This document shows, piece by piece, positions 34,691 through 45,500 of a stretch of DNA of 64,000 bases. Within the stretch, counting starts at the first letter, position 1; each line of letters opens with the position of its first letter. A program made the position numbers and the translations under genes. The DNA is from Isoetes taiwanensis. Lineage: Eukaryota; Streptophyta; Lycopodiopsida; Isoetales; Isoetaceae. The notes beneath the pieces were generated by a model, which saw only the letters and a program-made list of their open reading frames with translations, ran no database searches and had not been told where the DNA came from. Location of the stretch: positions 3,095,279 through 3,159,278 of the forward strand of contig JAJEKV010000067.1 of the NCBI GenBank assembly GCA_021234155.1, read 5' to 3'.

Positions 34691-35660
34691 CTGCAAGTTC
34701 TTGTCGTGCCCTACATTCTAAAAGAATCCTTTGAGAATACTCTAAATTCATAGATTCTCTAAGATTCTACCAAGGTTCTCTTGGAGGTTTCGTGAGCATT
34801 CCTTTAAATTTTATAAGATTCCCTCTAAATTCCATTAGATTTCTCTAGATTCTCCAAGATTCTATGAAGATCCCCTTAGATCCCTTTAGATTTTATGAGA
34901 TTGCCCTAGGTTCCCGTATATTACATGAGATTCAAAGAGATTCTATAAAGATTCCCTTAGATACTCTAAGATTTCATCAACATTTGCTTAGATTCCCTTA
35001 GATTTTATGAAGATTCCTTTAGATCTCCCAGATTTTAAGAGATTCCCTTAGGCTTGTAAATATTTTCCTAGATTCTCTTACATTTTATAAGATTTTCTTA
35101 CATTATATTAGATTCCTCTGGATTCCTTTACATTCTAGAACTTTTTGGAACATTCTAAGATTTTCTAAAACATTCTAAGACTTTCAAAATATTCTATAAC
35201 TTTCTGGAAGTATTTCCCTAGATTTCCTTACATTCACATAGATTCCCCTACATTCTAGAACATTCTAAAACTTATTAGAACAATTTGGAACTTTCTGGAA
35301 GAATTTTCCTAGATCCCCTCTAGATTCTCTTACATTTTATAAGATTTTCTTACATTCTAATTGGGTTCCTTTACATTCTAGAACTTTTTAGAACATTCTA
35401 AGACTTTCTGAAACATTCTAAGACTTTCAAAATATTCTAGAACTTTCTGGAAGTATTTCCCTAGATTTCCTTACATTCCCATAGATTCCCCTACATTCTA
35501 GAACATTCTAAAACTTATTAGAACAATTTGGAACTTTCTGGAAGAATTTTTTTAGATCCCCCTAGATTATCTTATGTTCTAGAACTTTCTAGAAGATTCT
35601 AGAACTTTCTAGAGCCTTCCAGAACATTCTAGAACTTTCTTGAACTAGCTAGAATGTTAT
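34690..35660. repeat. Degenerate satellite with phased TTC/GAA pentamers
   Basis: The left part repeats AGATTCCCTTAGATT-like units. The right part repeats TTCTAGAACTTTCTGGAA-like units, with a longer unit of about 252 bp occurring at 35081 and 35333. At 35577-35646 fourteen consecutive pentamers alternate TTCnn and GAAnn with only one deviating. Alternating TTC and GAA at 5-bp spacing is the binding pattern of heat-shock factors. Whether this is function or just a 10-bp repeat is open. Confidence 0.9.
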
Positions 35661-35730
35661 AGTCTATTTTATCTTAATGGGAACATTACCCTTAAGTATA
35701 TTTGAAACATAAATTATTCATGAAATTAAT

Positions 35731-35792
35731 GCTTGGTCTAGTAGTTAGAGTGGGGGGTTTGGGGGGTTGAGGATTAGGGTTTGAATCCCCCC
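35731..35792 (+). other. tRNA-like sequence, possible SINE head
   Basis: TGGTCTAGTAGTTAGAG (35734-35750) resembles a polymerase III box A and GGTTTGAATCCCC (35778-35790) a box B, at a spacing near that of tRNA genes. No complete cloverleaf is evident, and an A-rich stretch follows. It is best read as a tRNA-derived SINE head or tRNA relic. Confidence 0.4.
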
Positions 35793-35834
35793 AATAACAT
35801 AAAAAATTTTAAAAGCCTTTCCTTAAGGGACGAG

Positions 35835-36130
35835 CATTCAACATGAGCCTTAGGATCTTAGACTCGATCAACGATCAAGATCTCACCATATAAAAGCAAT
35901 ATGAGCCGTAGGATCTATTACATATAATTCCCAAAGCCGTGTGGACCGTAAGATATGTGCCAAGCAACATGAGCCATAGGATCTCGGATCAACGATCAGG
36001 ATCAAGAGCAACCTGGGCCGTAGGATCGATTACATAGTGTCTATACACAAACTCCCAAGACATCTGGGCCGTAGGATACGTCCCAAAGCCACGTGAGCCG
36101 TAGGATCTCGGATCAACGGTCGGATTCAAT
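35835..36130. repeat. GAGCCGTAGGATC repeat cluster
   Basis: GAGCCGTAGGATC-like motifs recur about eight times, often followed by TCGGATCAACG or ATTACATA, in units of about 75-100 bp. The sequence lies directly left of the duplicated segment and the putative Helitron 5' end. Confidence 0.85.
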
Positions 36131-36599
36131 GGTACAAACATAAGAACATATATATGTTAGATAGATATAAGTCAGTGTTTAATTTTTCATTTTTGTTTTT
36201 GTCGCATTCAATTTTTCTGCGCCGCAATCTAATTGCGTATTTACCTTTTCTATTCTATTCTATTCTTCGCAGAGCTCGACGTCTGGCTATGAGCTGTGAT
36301 TCGCCCTTAACGCCCTGGTTTGAGGGTTTACTCCAGGGCCGAATCCAGATCTTAGAAGAGGGAAGCAAGGCGCCGAAATGGAAGCAAGGCGCCGAAGTTT
36401 TTCTTGGCTTGGCTATGGCGGTAGTTTTTTTTTTGGCAGGAGGTGGCAATGGCAGTTCAGGCGAAGCTAGAGCAGAGTTTTTTTGGCTAAACAGATCCAA
36501 AGGCAGGACTCCAGCGAAATGGCAGATGGCCGATGGGCAGATCCAAAGGCACAGAGCCGAAGGCAGAGCGCAGAAGGCTACTCTTTTTTTTTCGTGGCC

Positions 36600-37285
36600 A
36601 TCAATGGTGCCCAATATCAGCGTGAGCTGCACATGGTAGAATTTCTACCAGGCCAGCCCCCTGTTGCGTTCCGTCAATATGCTGGCTATGTCACAGTTAA
36701 CGAAAACGCAGGTCGTGCTCTTTTCTACTATTTCGTGGAGGCTGAAGATGATCCTCATCTTAAACCTCTCACTATGTGGCTCAATGGAGGTTCGTTTCTT
36801 CTTCTTCTACTTTGATCATCGTTTGAAACCTAATTTTGTTGTTTAATATCTCTCATAATCTTTAGGCCCTGGTTGCTCGTCTGTTGGTACTGGAGCATTT
36901 ACTGAGCTTGCCCCTTTCTTCCCTGATAGCTCAGGCACTGGCTTGATACGGAATCATTATGTCTAGAACAGAGGTAGTATGTGTTTTTTTTAAGCAGAAA
37001 CATTCACTTCATAGCTAGTTTTATTGGTACTTCTAAATGTGATCTTCGATGATCTTATTCTTTGCAGCCACTAATATTCTGTTTGTTGAATCACCTGTTG
37101 GAGTTGGTTGATCATATTCCAATAGATCTGATGATTATTGGAGTTTCGATGATAATAAAACGGGTATGAAAATGTTATGCATTTATTTTGTTTGATTAAT
37201 TATTCCTTTGATTTGCTTTTTTCCATGATCATTTACAGCTGAAGGCATGATTATTTTCTTGCTTTTTGCCATGTCACCAACCTAA
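36600..37285 (+). pseudogene. Serine carboxypeptidase-like fragment, copy 1
   Basis: Serine carboxypeptidases and SCPL acyltransferases are secreted or vacuolar alpha/beta hydrolases. Four N-terminal exons can be read. The first ends at 36789 ([20 protein letters not shown], then LTMWLNGG). 36866-36973 reads [18 protein letters not shown], then NHYV and a stop where the family has Trp. 37068-37163 reads NILFVESPVGVG, a stop where Phe is expected, then SYSN. From 37239 it reads AEGMIIFLL. AG/GT borders are intact. GPGCSS and ESPVGVG are family hallmarks, but the catalytic Ser, Asp and His exons are missing. The retained introns show capture of genomic DNA. Confidence 0.9.
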
Positions 37286-37292
37286 TGCAATT

Positions 37293-37328
<36 letters not shown>

Positions 37329-37390
37329 GCTATGAATTACATAATACATCCATAGCATACATGGTGCTGTGTAAACTGGACTATGCAATT
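37285..37390 (-). mobile_element. Short poly(A)-tailed retro-insertion
   Basis: ATGCAATT flanks both sides (37285-37292, 37383-37390). Inside is a run of about 38 T followed by about 55 bases, i.e. a minus-strand 5'-truncated insert with a poly(A) tail. It sits in the fourth carboxypeptidase-like exon. The same insertion is present in copy 2 with a shorter T run, so it predates the duplication. Confidence 0.75.
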
Positions 37391-37991
37391 AAGGTGAGCA
37401 AGGGTTCAAGGTCGACCGAACGACCTTCTCAAACCCACAATCCAAAAATAATCAAACCCTGATCCCAGATCTGTTGTTACCATCTGTTGTTACCAGGCAA
37501 CGCTAGGAATTATGTGGGTATTATTATCACTTCGGTTCCTAGGTGTATAATTCGGTGCAATTGCTGCTTATAATTTATTACATTTTTATATATAGGACCA
37601 TTGACACATTAACTATGGGAATGAGTTTATTACCCATGTTGTCCACGATAACCTTAGGAACTGGATTCTTCGTGCAATTGAATAATTATCCACATTAACT
37701 CTAGGAATTGAGTTATGATCTAGATTAACCTTAAGAATTGAATTCTTCACAAATGAATAATTAGCTTGAATACATTACTAGGTTTAGTTGAATTGCGTGG
37801 GGAATTCTAGGTATTATAAATTCTATACAATTGCTAGATATATAATATTATCTAAGAATTGTGTGAGTATTATTATTACTACGGGCACAAAAATGGACGG
37901 CAATAGTGCAGGTTCAACTCCTGCATGTTCTCTCGCATCTGAAGCATGTCGAGAACTTAGCATAAAACTTCTTTCGCAGTGGATTGGACAA

Positions 37992-38037
37992 AAGAAATGT
38001 TCGCGGCGGCCTTGGCCGCCGCGATAAATTTCTTGTA
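37992..38037. repeat. CGCGGCGGCC palindrome, CACTA-like tip
   Basis: AAGAAATGTTCGCGGCGG continues into its own reverse complement and ends ATAAATTTCTTGTAA. It is the same unit as at 31148 and 50587, and here is fully palindromic over more than 40 bases. Confidence 0.75.
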
Positions 38038-38892
38038 ATATAAAGATTAAAACTTTTTTTTCCAAACCAGAATTTTGTAAAAACCATTTGCCAACGTAAT
38101 GGCGATGGTGTACAGGGATGATGGTAGAAAGTTCAGTTTCAGAGAGAAAAGCCATATGCTTTATCCACATTTGATTTATAGTGCTTGACCCAACTTTAAT
38201 TTTAGGGTTGCAAGAGCACAGTAGAAATAGGTAGCAGCAGCAATTTGGGCATCCGATTGATAAGGACTGGCTATGGTAGTGGTTGTTGTCAATTTTATAG
38301 CTAGGAATCCTTTGGAGGTGATGGCTTGTAGGTCGATGTTTTTAGTGTTGGGGTTTTTATGTTTTATTTTTGTTGTTGTAGGTCATTGATGTTGTCTTTT
38401 AGATTTTTGTTTTTGCCTGGTTGTTCTTGCTTTCTCATCTGGCCTTTCTTTCGTTTCCGCTTCTCAATATTTTAGCAGATCCATGGATCTTCTTGCTGTG
38501 AATCTGAAGGAGGGTTCGTGCTTGGTTCTTAAATTTTTAGTATTGTGGTTTTTTGGGTTGCCCCTAGGGGGGCAAATCCTCGCTGATGTGGGTTTTCGGC
38601 ATATTCTAAGTGTATGCTGAAATATACCTAGGATATACAAGAAACTGCTCCAAACCTGCTGTTAACTGTAAACTGGCGATCACCTGCATTGTAGGTCGTT
38701 GATGTTTGTACTGGCTAACCGGCAAGACAGAGGTCATGGCGACCCCCAAGAGGCGATGCATTTGCTGGCAACAGACTTTACTATGGAAAGTATGGATCTT
38801 GATTTAAATTCAAAGTTGTTAATTGCATATTGTACTCAAGCAGGCAGTTTGAAGAGTGTTATTACTAAGCAAAAATTTCCTCACCCTCCAAG

Positions 38893-39858
38893 TTCGGCTT
38901 AAATGCCAATGCAAAGGCATTGCAACAAGATGGTATTACAACATTCATGTGGAGTGGATATTGTCGGATGCCTCCGGTAACTATTACAGGATCTATTTGA
39001 GGAATATTCAGATTATTAGCGAAGTCGTTGGTGCAGGCAAAATTGCAATTAGCGACCACCGAAGTAGCTGGCCTACTACCCAAATACATATTCTATTTCT
39101 ATTGTATTTGTAAATACATACTAATCAGCTTTTAGTATCTCAAAACATTAGAAATCCTAGTTACACTTCCTTCTTGCTAAAGTATCAGGTTTCATGCTTT
39201 CATCCACTTATAATTCTACTATTTGTGTATGAACCTTGCCACTAAAAAAAGGATGCGGTGGCACCATCCCTTAAGTTTAGTTATTTTATACCCCTTTTTC
39301 TTTTCAGGAACTATTGAATCTTGTATCAGATGCAAGGGTTGGTGGCATGCTCTCTAGAAAAGCTGGAATAGAACATTTTCATGTTCTGCAATTCCAATAA
39401 CTCAAATGCTGTCGACTCATGTATCAAGCAGAGGTCCATATCTCTTACAGATATTTATCATTTTGCCTCATCTAGGCTAGAAGTTGTACAGGTCTTAGTA
39501 TGTTGATAGTGGTTGCTAATCTATCGTTCCTTCATTATCTTACTCAACATTTTCTGTGAGCTCTTAGAAAGCTGAAGTATGATTGCAAGCGGGTGGCTAT
39601 GTTGATCACTGCACTCATAATGCGCTCTTGGACTGGGCAAAACGAGAGATGCCTTTGGATAATATCTCTATTTCATCAGATGGTTTTGGTTCTCTTCCTG
39701 TCTTTGACAGTGAAGGCAAGCTTATCAAACATGAAGTGGCATCAATCAAGGCAAATCTGGCCACAATGACAAGATTAGTTCATAAGGTGGTTAGACTCTT
39801 GAAGATGCGCTAAAAATTGGGACCAAGAATCTAGCTAAGTTTTTGTCACTCTCGAAAG
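38893..39858 (+). pseudogene. iadA: Isoaspartyl dipeptidase (IadA family, M38) fragment, copy 1
   Basis: IadA hydrolyses beta-aspartyl dipeptides using a two-metal amidohydrolase site. 38893-39110 reads LNANAKALQQDGITTFMWSG and PPVTITGSI, then after a frameshift EVVGAGKIAISDHRSS. The exon from 39308, after a TTTTCAG acceptor, reads ARVGGMLSRKAGIEHFHV; a 4-bp deletion relative to copy 2 then shifts the frame before PITQMLSTHV. 39573-39858 reads GGYVDHCTH, PLDNISISSDGFGSLPVFD, then after another shift DALKIGTKNLAKFLSLSKG, ending at a GTATGT donor. SDHRSS and SSDG-GS with the following acidic loop are diagnostic of IadA. It lacks N-terminal metal-binding HxH exons. Confidence 0.85.
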
Positions 39859-39867
39859 GTATGTATT

Positions 39868-40870
39868 CTAGAATGGGACTCGCATGAAACCAACAAACCG
39901 CCCAACTTAGACTTGCTTCTCATTCATCTCAGCAGATTTTCTACAATGGTGGATAGTGGGTAGCCGCACACATGCGAACTACCTATAAAAAATAAAGGGA
40001 AAATCCAATTATATCATTTGGACCCCAACAAAATACAATGCTAATAGAGACTGGCTAGTGTACCTGCCGAAAGCTTATCACCGGGATTAAAAAACCCCGC
40101 CCTTTCGGGTTTTCGAGGAAAAACCCTAGTGATAAGCCTTCGGCAAGGGGCTTGGACAAACGTAAGGCATAAAAATCGCTCCCAAAAACCCACGAATGGA
40201 AAAGTCGAAGCGGATGCGGCTCGCTAACACGTACGCACATTACCAACAAAACAACAAGACAAACTAAACCTCCGAGTGGAGGGGCTGATTCTGTAGCGTG
40301 CCACGATAAAAATACAATAACAAAGAAGGGGAGGGTGGGTTCAAAGAGAATAAAGGTGCTGGCGAGAGAGAAGAGGAAGCGCCGATGAGAAGTCGGCCGA
40401 AACACGCCTAAAATAGCGAACTCCCAACGAGCGGGCATCGCCGCGCGCATACATGCAAAACATGCATGCTCGTCCCATTCTAGAATGGCGATCCGATGTC
40501 ACCGGATCGATGGGATTCTAGAATGGGACTGCTGATGGCTCAACAAAACCAGAATACCAAAGGACTTCCTTAACAAACTAGGATCGAGGGGCGAAGGTCC
40601 GGATGAAGGCTAAAAGCCAGAAGCGGACACGGCATGAAAAAGCGCCAAATTGGCCAAATCGGCAGGGAAGAAGCCCCTCCCGCCTCGGAAACAATTCAAA
40701 GAGAATAAGGTACTGCTGAGAGAGAAGAGGAAGCGCCGATGAGAAGTCGAAGCAGAAACGCGCCTAAAATAGCGAACTCCCAACCAGAACGGGCATGCGC
40801 CGCCCGCATGCATGCAAAACATGCATGCTCGTCCCATTCTAGAATGGCGATCCGATGTCTCGGATCGATG
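39868..40870. mobile_element. Tandem pair of short inverted-repeat elements
   Basis: ATTCTAGAATGGGAC begins units at 39868 and 40515; its reverse complement GTCCCATTCTAGAAT ends them at 40472-40486 and 40831-40845. A 170-bp internal block (GAGAATAA...GCATGC) is shared (about 40340-40500 and 40690-40860). Between the units the sequence is a nested palindrome including CGATCCG and CGGATCG. I see no target duplication and no coding capacity. Family unknown. Confidence 0.6.
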
Positions 40871-41860
40871 GGACTTTCATAAAATGAAGGACCACTGGGC
40901 CCTATCTAAAACATTGACTATCTTCTAAATTAATCATTTACTAGTAACGGGTGCCCGGCGTTGCCGGGCATAAATACATTCTATAACACCTTGCAAAATA
41001 TGGAAGGTGGCCCCAACAGAGAAATCAAAGGAACCACATAGCTTTTGAAAAACAAATGGAGGCCATATTTTCTAAGGCGTGGTATTATTTTCATTGAACC
41101 TCAAGCTTCTAGCCTCTTCCCAATTTTTAAAAATTGTTGCCTGAATTTCAAATTTACCCTATGTTAGGCTATAAATATGTTAAGAGCTCAAACATTTCTA
41201 AATTATTTGTCTACAACTTACAATAGATGTTTAAATTTTTACATACTATTTACATGCTTAATTGCATGGAATTTTCACATAGCACTTAGTAATAAACAAT
41301 TTATTTCATCATCAGAAAGATGGCTATTATATGCAGGCAGTTCAGCAATTGCAGGTTGTGGCTCAGGATTAATATTTTTTGAAGCTTCGATGCTGTTTGC
41401 TTTTGGGCATAACTGTTGTTGGATATATTGTACTCCATTATGAATGGCTGCAGTATATAATATAATGTCAGTAGAACAAAACTTCTCATACAATACTGAA
41501 CTATATCAAATAGATACTTTACCTTTAGGGATCAAATAACCTTTTTTATCACATATGGATGGCATCCTTTTGTCTAAAGTGTATTTAAGTTTTTGTGCTT
41601 ATATACAGATCGATTTTCAATTAATTGACATGCATTATGACACTTGGCTGTTATGCTCCTTGCATGGCTTGCTTCATAGCTTCAAGTAATATATATATTC
41701 ATATTAAAGATAGAAAGTCGAATAAAAAAGTAAGGCACATAGCTATTTGTTATATAACATATCGTGATAGAGACAAAATTTTAAGATAAGGTAATAAATA
41801 CTGTCATAAGTTGGAAATCCCCTTTTGTAAAAAAGTGGCAGGAAGAAAACTTTGTATCAT

Positions 41861-42560
41861 CTAACTCTGTGCAGCGCAGCAGCTTTCAATATCTTCATGT
41901 CCCATTCAAGTTTATTGCCATTGAAGTTGAATTCAAGTACTGCTCCAAGGCGTAATCCAAACAGCTTTTTAAACCCATTCCAGCCATCACCTAGGCAGTT
42001 TCTACTTCTTTTTGCTGCCAATGAGCTCTTTTGATTTCCAGGTCCAGTAATGACAACAGTGGATCCCTTAGGAGGGCTGCGCCATTTGTTCTCATTTTCT
42101 AGTATCTACATAAACAGGTAACAGAAGATGTTAAGCAGCATTACAGTGACTGAACACAGATATACCAGGCCTCTATTAAAGTTTGCTCTAAGAAGAGCGA
42201 TGCGGAACGGTTTTTTTGATGGTGCATCGTCCTCATCAGAGAAGTCGTCCTCTGATGAATCAAGCTCGTCGCGTATAGGAGTGCTATTAATACCATGTCG
42301 ATTTTTATGTCTACTTTGGGGTGCATCCTTGCTGGAATTCCCGACCTGCCAGTTGCCGATAGGTTTCACATGATAATTACCATCACAAATCTTGGCTGTT
42401 AGGCGTGTTCCATTGCTTGACATAGTACATAAAACTGCAGTTCCTTCTACTATATCATTTCCTTGCAAGAAGGATTCCCAGCCCTCTGTGAAGAACGTCC
42501 GCTCACCCACAGAGGCTATAAAGATTGCATACTCCAGGTAGTATATCAAGGATATACTTA
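41861..42560 (-). pseudogene. Captured B3-domain (REM-type) transcription-factor exons
   Basis: Two minus-strand exons encode partial plant B3 DNA-binding domains. 42560-42170 reads FFTEGWESFLQGNDIVEGTA, the C-terminal half of a B3 fold, then an acidic DELDSSEDDFSDEDD linker. 42100 to 41861 reads GDGWNGFKKLFGLRLGAVLE, then EFNFNGNKLEWDMKIL, a second B3 half. Multiple B3 domains joined by acidic linkers are typical of the REM family. The first exon is joined onto the truncated helicase C-terminus. Inference: the Helitron acquired a piece of a REM gene and lost its own helicase end. Confidence 0.6.
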
Positions 42561-45500
42561 TTGAATTCATAAACATATATGTTCAATGGTGTTAAAAATG
42601 CTCTTTTCTCGCATAACAATGGTGAATATAGTATGTCACTAGGGAATAAAAACTTTACTGCTTCATCAAAATCATTTGTTGTTTTGAACAATGATAATTC
42701 AACTGTTTGATTGCTGCTATCTTCGCCAATTTGGGTTACGCATGCTACTAACTCACTATCTGTTGCATTCCTGATAGCTTTTTCAAGCTTTAACACTTTA
42801 AATGATTTCCATGTTCTTGATGATTTTATTGATGCATCAATTGTTGCCTGCCTTCCACTATTTTTTACGACTGGTGCGATCTGTCGAAAATCTCCAGCAG
42901 CAATGAAACACTTTCCACCAAACGGTATTTGTGTTTTACAAATTTCTTGTAGTAACATATTTACTGACTCAATTACGACTTTATTTGCCATGGGGAATTC
43001 ATCCCAGATTATAGCTTGTGCATTTGATATTAGTCTAGCTTTATCAGAATTCCTGTGCAATAATGAATGTATTCCAGCGTTATTGTCCATTACGGGGATT
43101 TCAAATAAGGAATGAGTTGTTCGTCCTCCAGGGTACAATAATGCAGCTAAACCCGTTGTTGCACAAGGCAAAATGATTTCGGTTCTGCTACGGACTAACG
43201 AGCAAATTGCATTTAATAAAAAGGTTTTTCCAGTTCCTGCTTTACCATCTATAAATAATGGTTCATAACATCTATGGGAATCCAACTTCATGTAAACATG
43301 ATTGTATACATTTAATTGATCATCATTCATTTGTCCCTTTGCTATCATAGCATCTTTCTCAGGTAATCCTAGCTCTGCACCGGTTACACCATGCTGAACT
43401 AGTATATTTTCGATGTATGATAATGCAACTTGTTCTGCAATAGATTTATTATAATTCATCTTTTCTAAAACATCGGCAATAAGTGTATCTTGATAACATT
43501 CCCACATACCTACTGCTGGTGCACCATCAATTAGTAATAATGCAAATAAAAATCTCAGTTGTCCAGGGGTATGTAATGACAAAATTGCATAAAAGCCTCT
43601 TTTGTATTTTCAAGCAAACCCATTGCAATCACAGTTTCTTGATATGTTTCAAATTGCTGTCCATTAAAATTTTTTAACATTTCCCAATTTCTTGCTCCAA
43701 CGTGCATCAGTATTTGTCTTAAATAATATACTTCACCATTATGTGGTAAAACTAATCTAATTCGACATACGATTTCTCCTCTATGTCTGCGACGTACAAC
43801 ATTTCTAGCAATACCTGTTGATTCAATCTCAAGATATGTATTATCAATTATTTGCCCAGCATGTTTGTATGGTATGAATGAATATTTTTCATTATACTCA
43901 ATGTATGTCAAATTTGTGAATTCTGCTTCTGTCGGTCTTAGAAAATATCGATCTAACATTGATGCAGTTAATTTGTTTGTATATCTATGTCCTCGTTTGT
44001 CTTGTAAATGTACTGGAAGGCATTTCACAGTAGGTTCTTTACTTGTAACATGATAGGACATAATTCTCCAAACTGCCTCCATTGCAGACAAATAACGTGC
44101 ATTAATATAATCATCAATATCATTTGGTTTTTCCTGCGGGACGTCGACACGATATTGGATTTTGTCGAATCCTTTATAAATGTATGTATATAGATACATA
44201 AAGATACGTACAGTCGCGGATACATCAACATTTATGTGACAATCCAATTGCGATAACAAAAACGGGCTACAAGGTACTATGTTAACATCATTGATATTTC
44301 GACGTCTGTATTGGACATATCCTTTAGGATCTATATATGTCTTTCCATTTAAAGGCTTTGGATAATTCCAGCAACATTTTTCATCTTTTTGACATCTCGA
44401 GGAATGTTGATGTACCATGTACTTTTGTACTTAAATTAATAGATCTGGGGATCTTGGCAACTCAGCAGAGATCATAGAATCAATTAACTCAAGTGGCACT
44501 TCAGACTCCACTTTCAATACAATATGTGCATGTGGTAATCCACGTTTTTGAAACTCGATTACGTGAATCATATAAACAATCTTGCTAAAATATGATCTTA
44601 ACAATGCTTTTAATCTAGTCAATCGTGCATGGAATGATCTAACAACTATGGCAGGTATTTCTGCAGCAGTTTGTGTCCCGCCTAATTTACTTCGAATCTC
44701 TAACCAGTTCGGATTTGTTGTCATGGTAATAAAAAAGCTAAGATGGCCCTTTGCACGGGCGAGGGCTAATGCATCTGCCATCTGTGTGCTGCACCATCGT
44801 TTAGAGCCAACAAATGACGCAGGTAGTCTTATACCGTCGTCACTACATTCTTCGTCATTGTCTTCCGCATAGTCAAGGTCACTTGTCAACGACTTTTTCC
44901 TATATCCTCCAGTTGCTAAGAAATTAAGGCGTTCATCTTCTACTCGTGAGTACATATCAACTAAATATTCATTTGTTAAACGCCCTAGTTGTAAGAAACG
45001 CTTTTCTTGCATTAATCTACATCTATACCAGTATATATGTGATAAGTGTTTCGGATTATCTGGACTCCAACCGCCTATGCCATGTGGAAAAAGCAACGGA
45101 TATTGCAACGGTTCATATAATGGATTTAATATGTTCATATACACTGGTTTATCATTATTGTGCAACCACAAAACTGCTGATCGTGGACTTATTGTTACAG
45201 TATTGTTTGCATGTACAATTGCAGCCAATTCATTTTCATTAGTAAATCCATTCACAGTCAATAATCCAGTTTCCATGTGCATATCTTTCATATGTTTTAA
45301 ACCCCTTAAAATGGATTTACTATATCTAATGTCGAACCAACATTCATTACCCACTCAAGTGGCACTACTTGTTGGTTTGCAATAACTGATCGTCCAGTAC
45401 TATCATGGATATACCAATGTAAGGGTTGTTCAGGCTTCGATGTAACAAAAACTTGATGGTATGTACGGCCCATAATAACAACAGCTAAAGGTACCTTCAA

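Larger units (their letters stand above)
27538..36165 (-). mobile_element. Probable minus-strand Helitron
   Basis: On the minus strand the 3' end is CTAG at 27541-27538, preceded by CACCATTA and a hairpin (27566-27548) with one mismatch, nearly the same as the Helitron ending at 22718 and sharing the preceding GGCTCTCAA. A candidate 5' end on the minus strand is TCTATCTAACATATATATG starting at 36165 after an A, similar to the start of the Helitron at 48818. No Rep or helicase lies between; it holds a retrocopy, a satellite-like array and unidentified sequence. The 5' end, and so the length, is tentative. Confidence 0.5.
36168..39858. repeat. Duplicated segment, copy 1
   Basis: Homologous to 48819-52304. 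From about 36980 rightwards the two copies are nearly identical, including introns and an old poly(T) insertion, so the duplication is recent. The first 800 bp differ much more. Copy 1 is longer at the right, keeping the end of the iadA-like exon. Confidence 0.95.

Noticed and set aside
34690-35660. CRISPR-like array
   Set aside because: Units are degenerate and contiguous, there are no unique spacers, and the genome is eukaryotic.
37905-37935. GGTTCAACTCC resembling a tRNA T-arm
   Set aside because: No box A at the right distance and no acceptor stem; chance match is likely.
45077-45385. Plus-strand frames opposite the Helitron Rep gene
   Set aside because: Shadows of the minus-strand Rep sequence; hydrophobic and without motifs.
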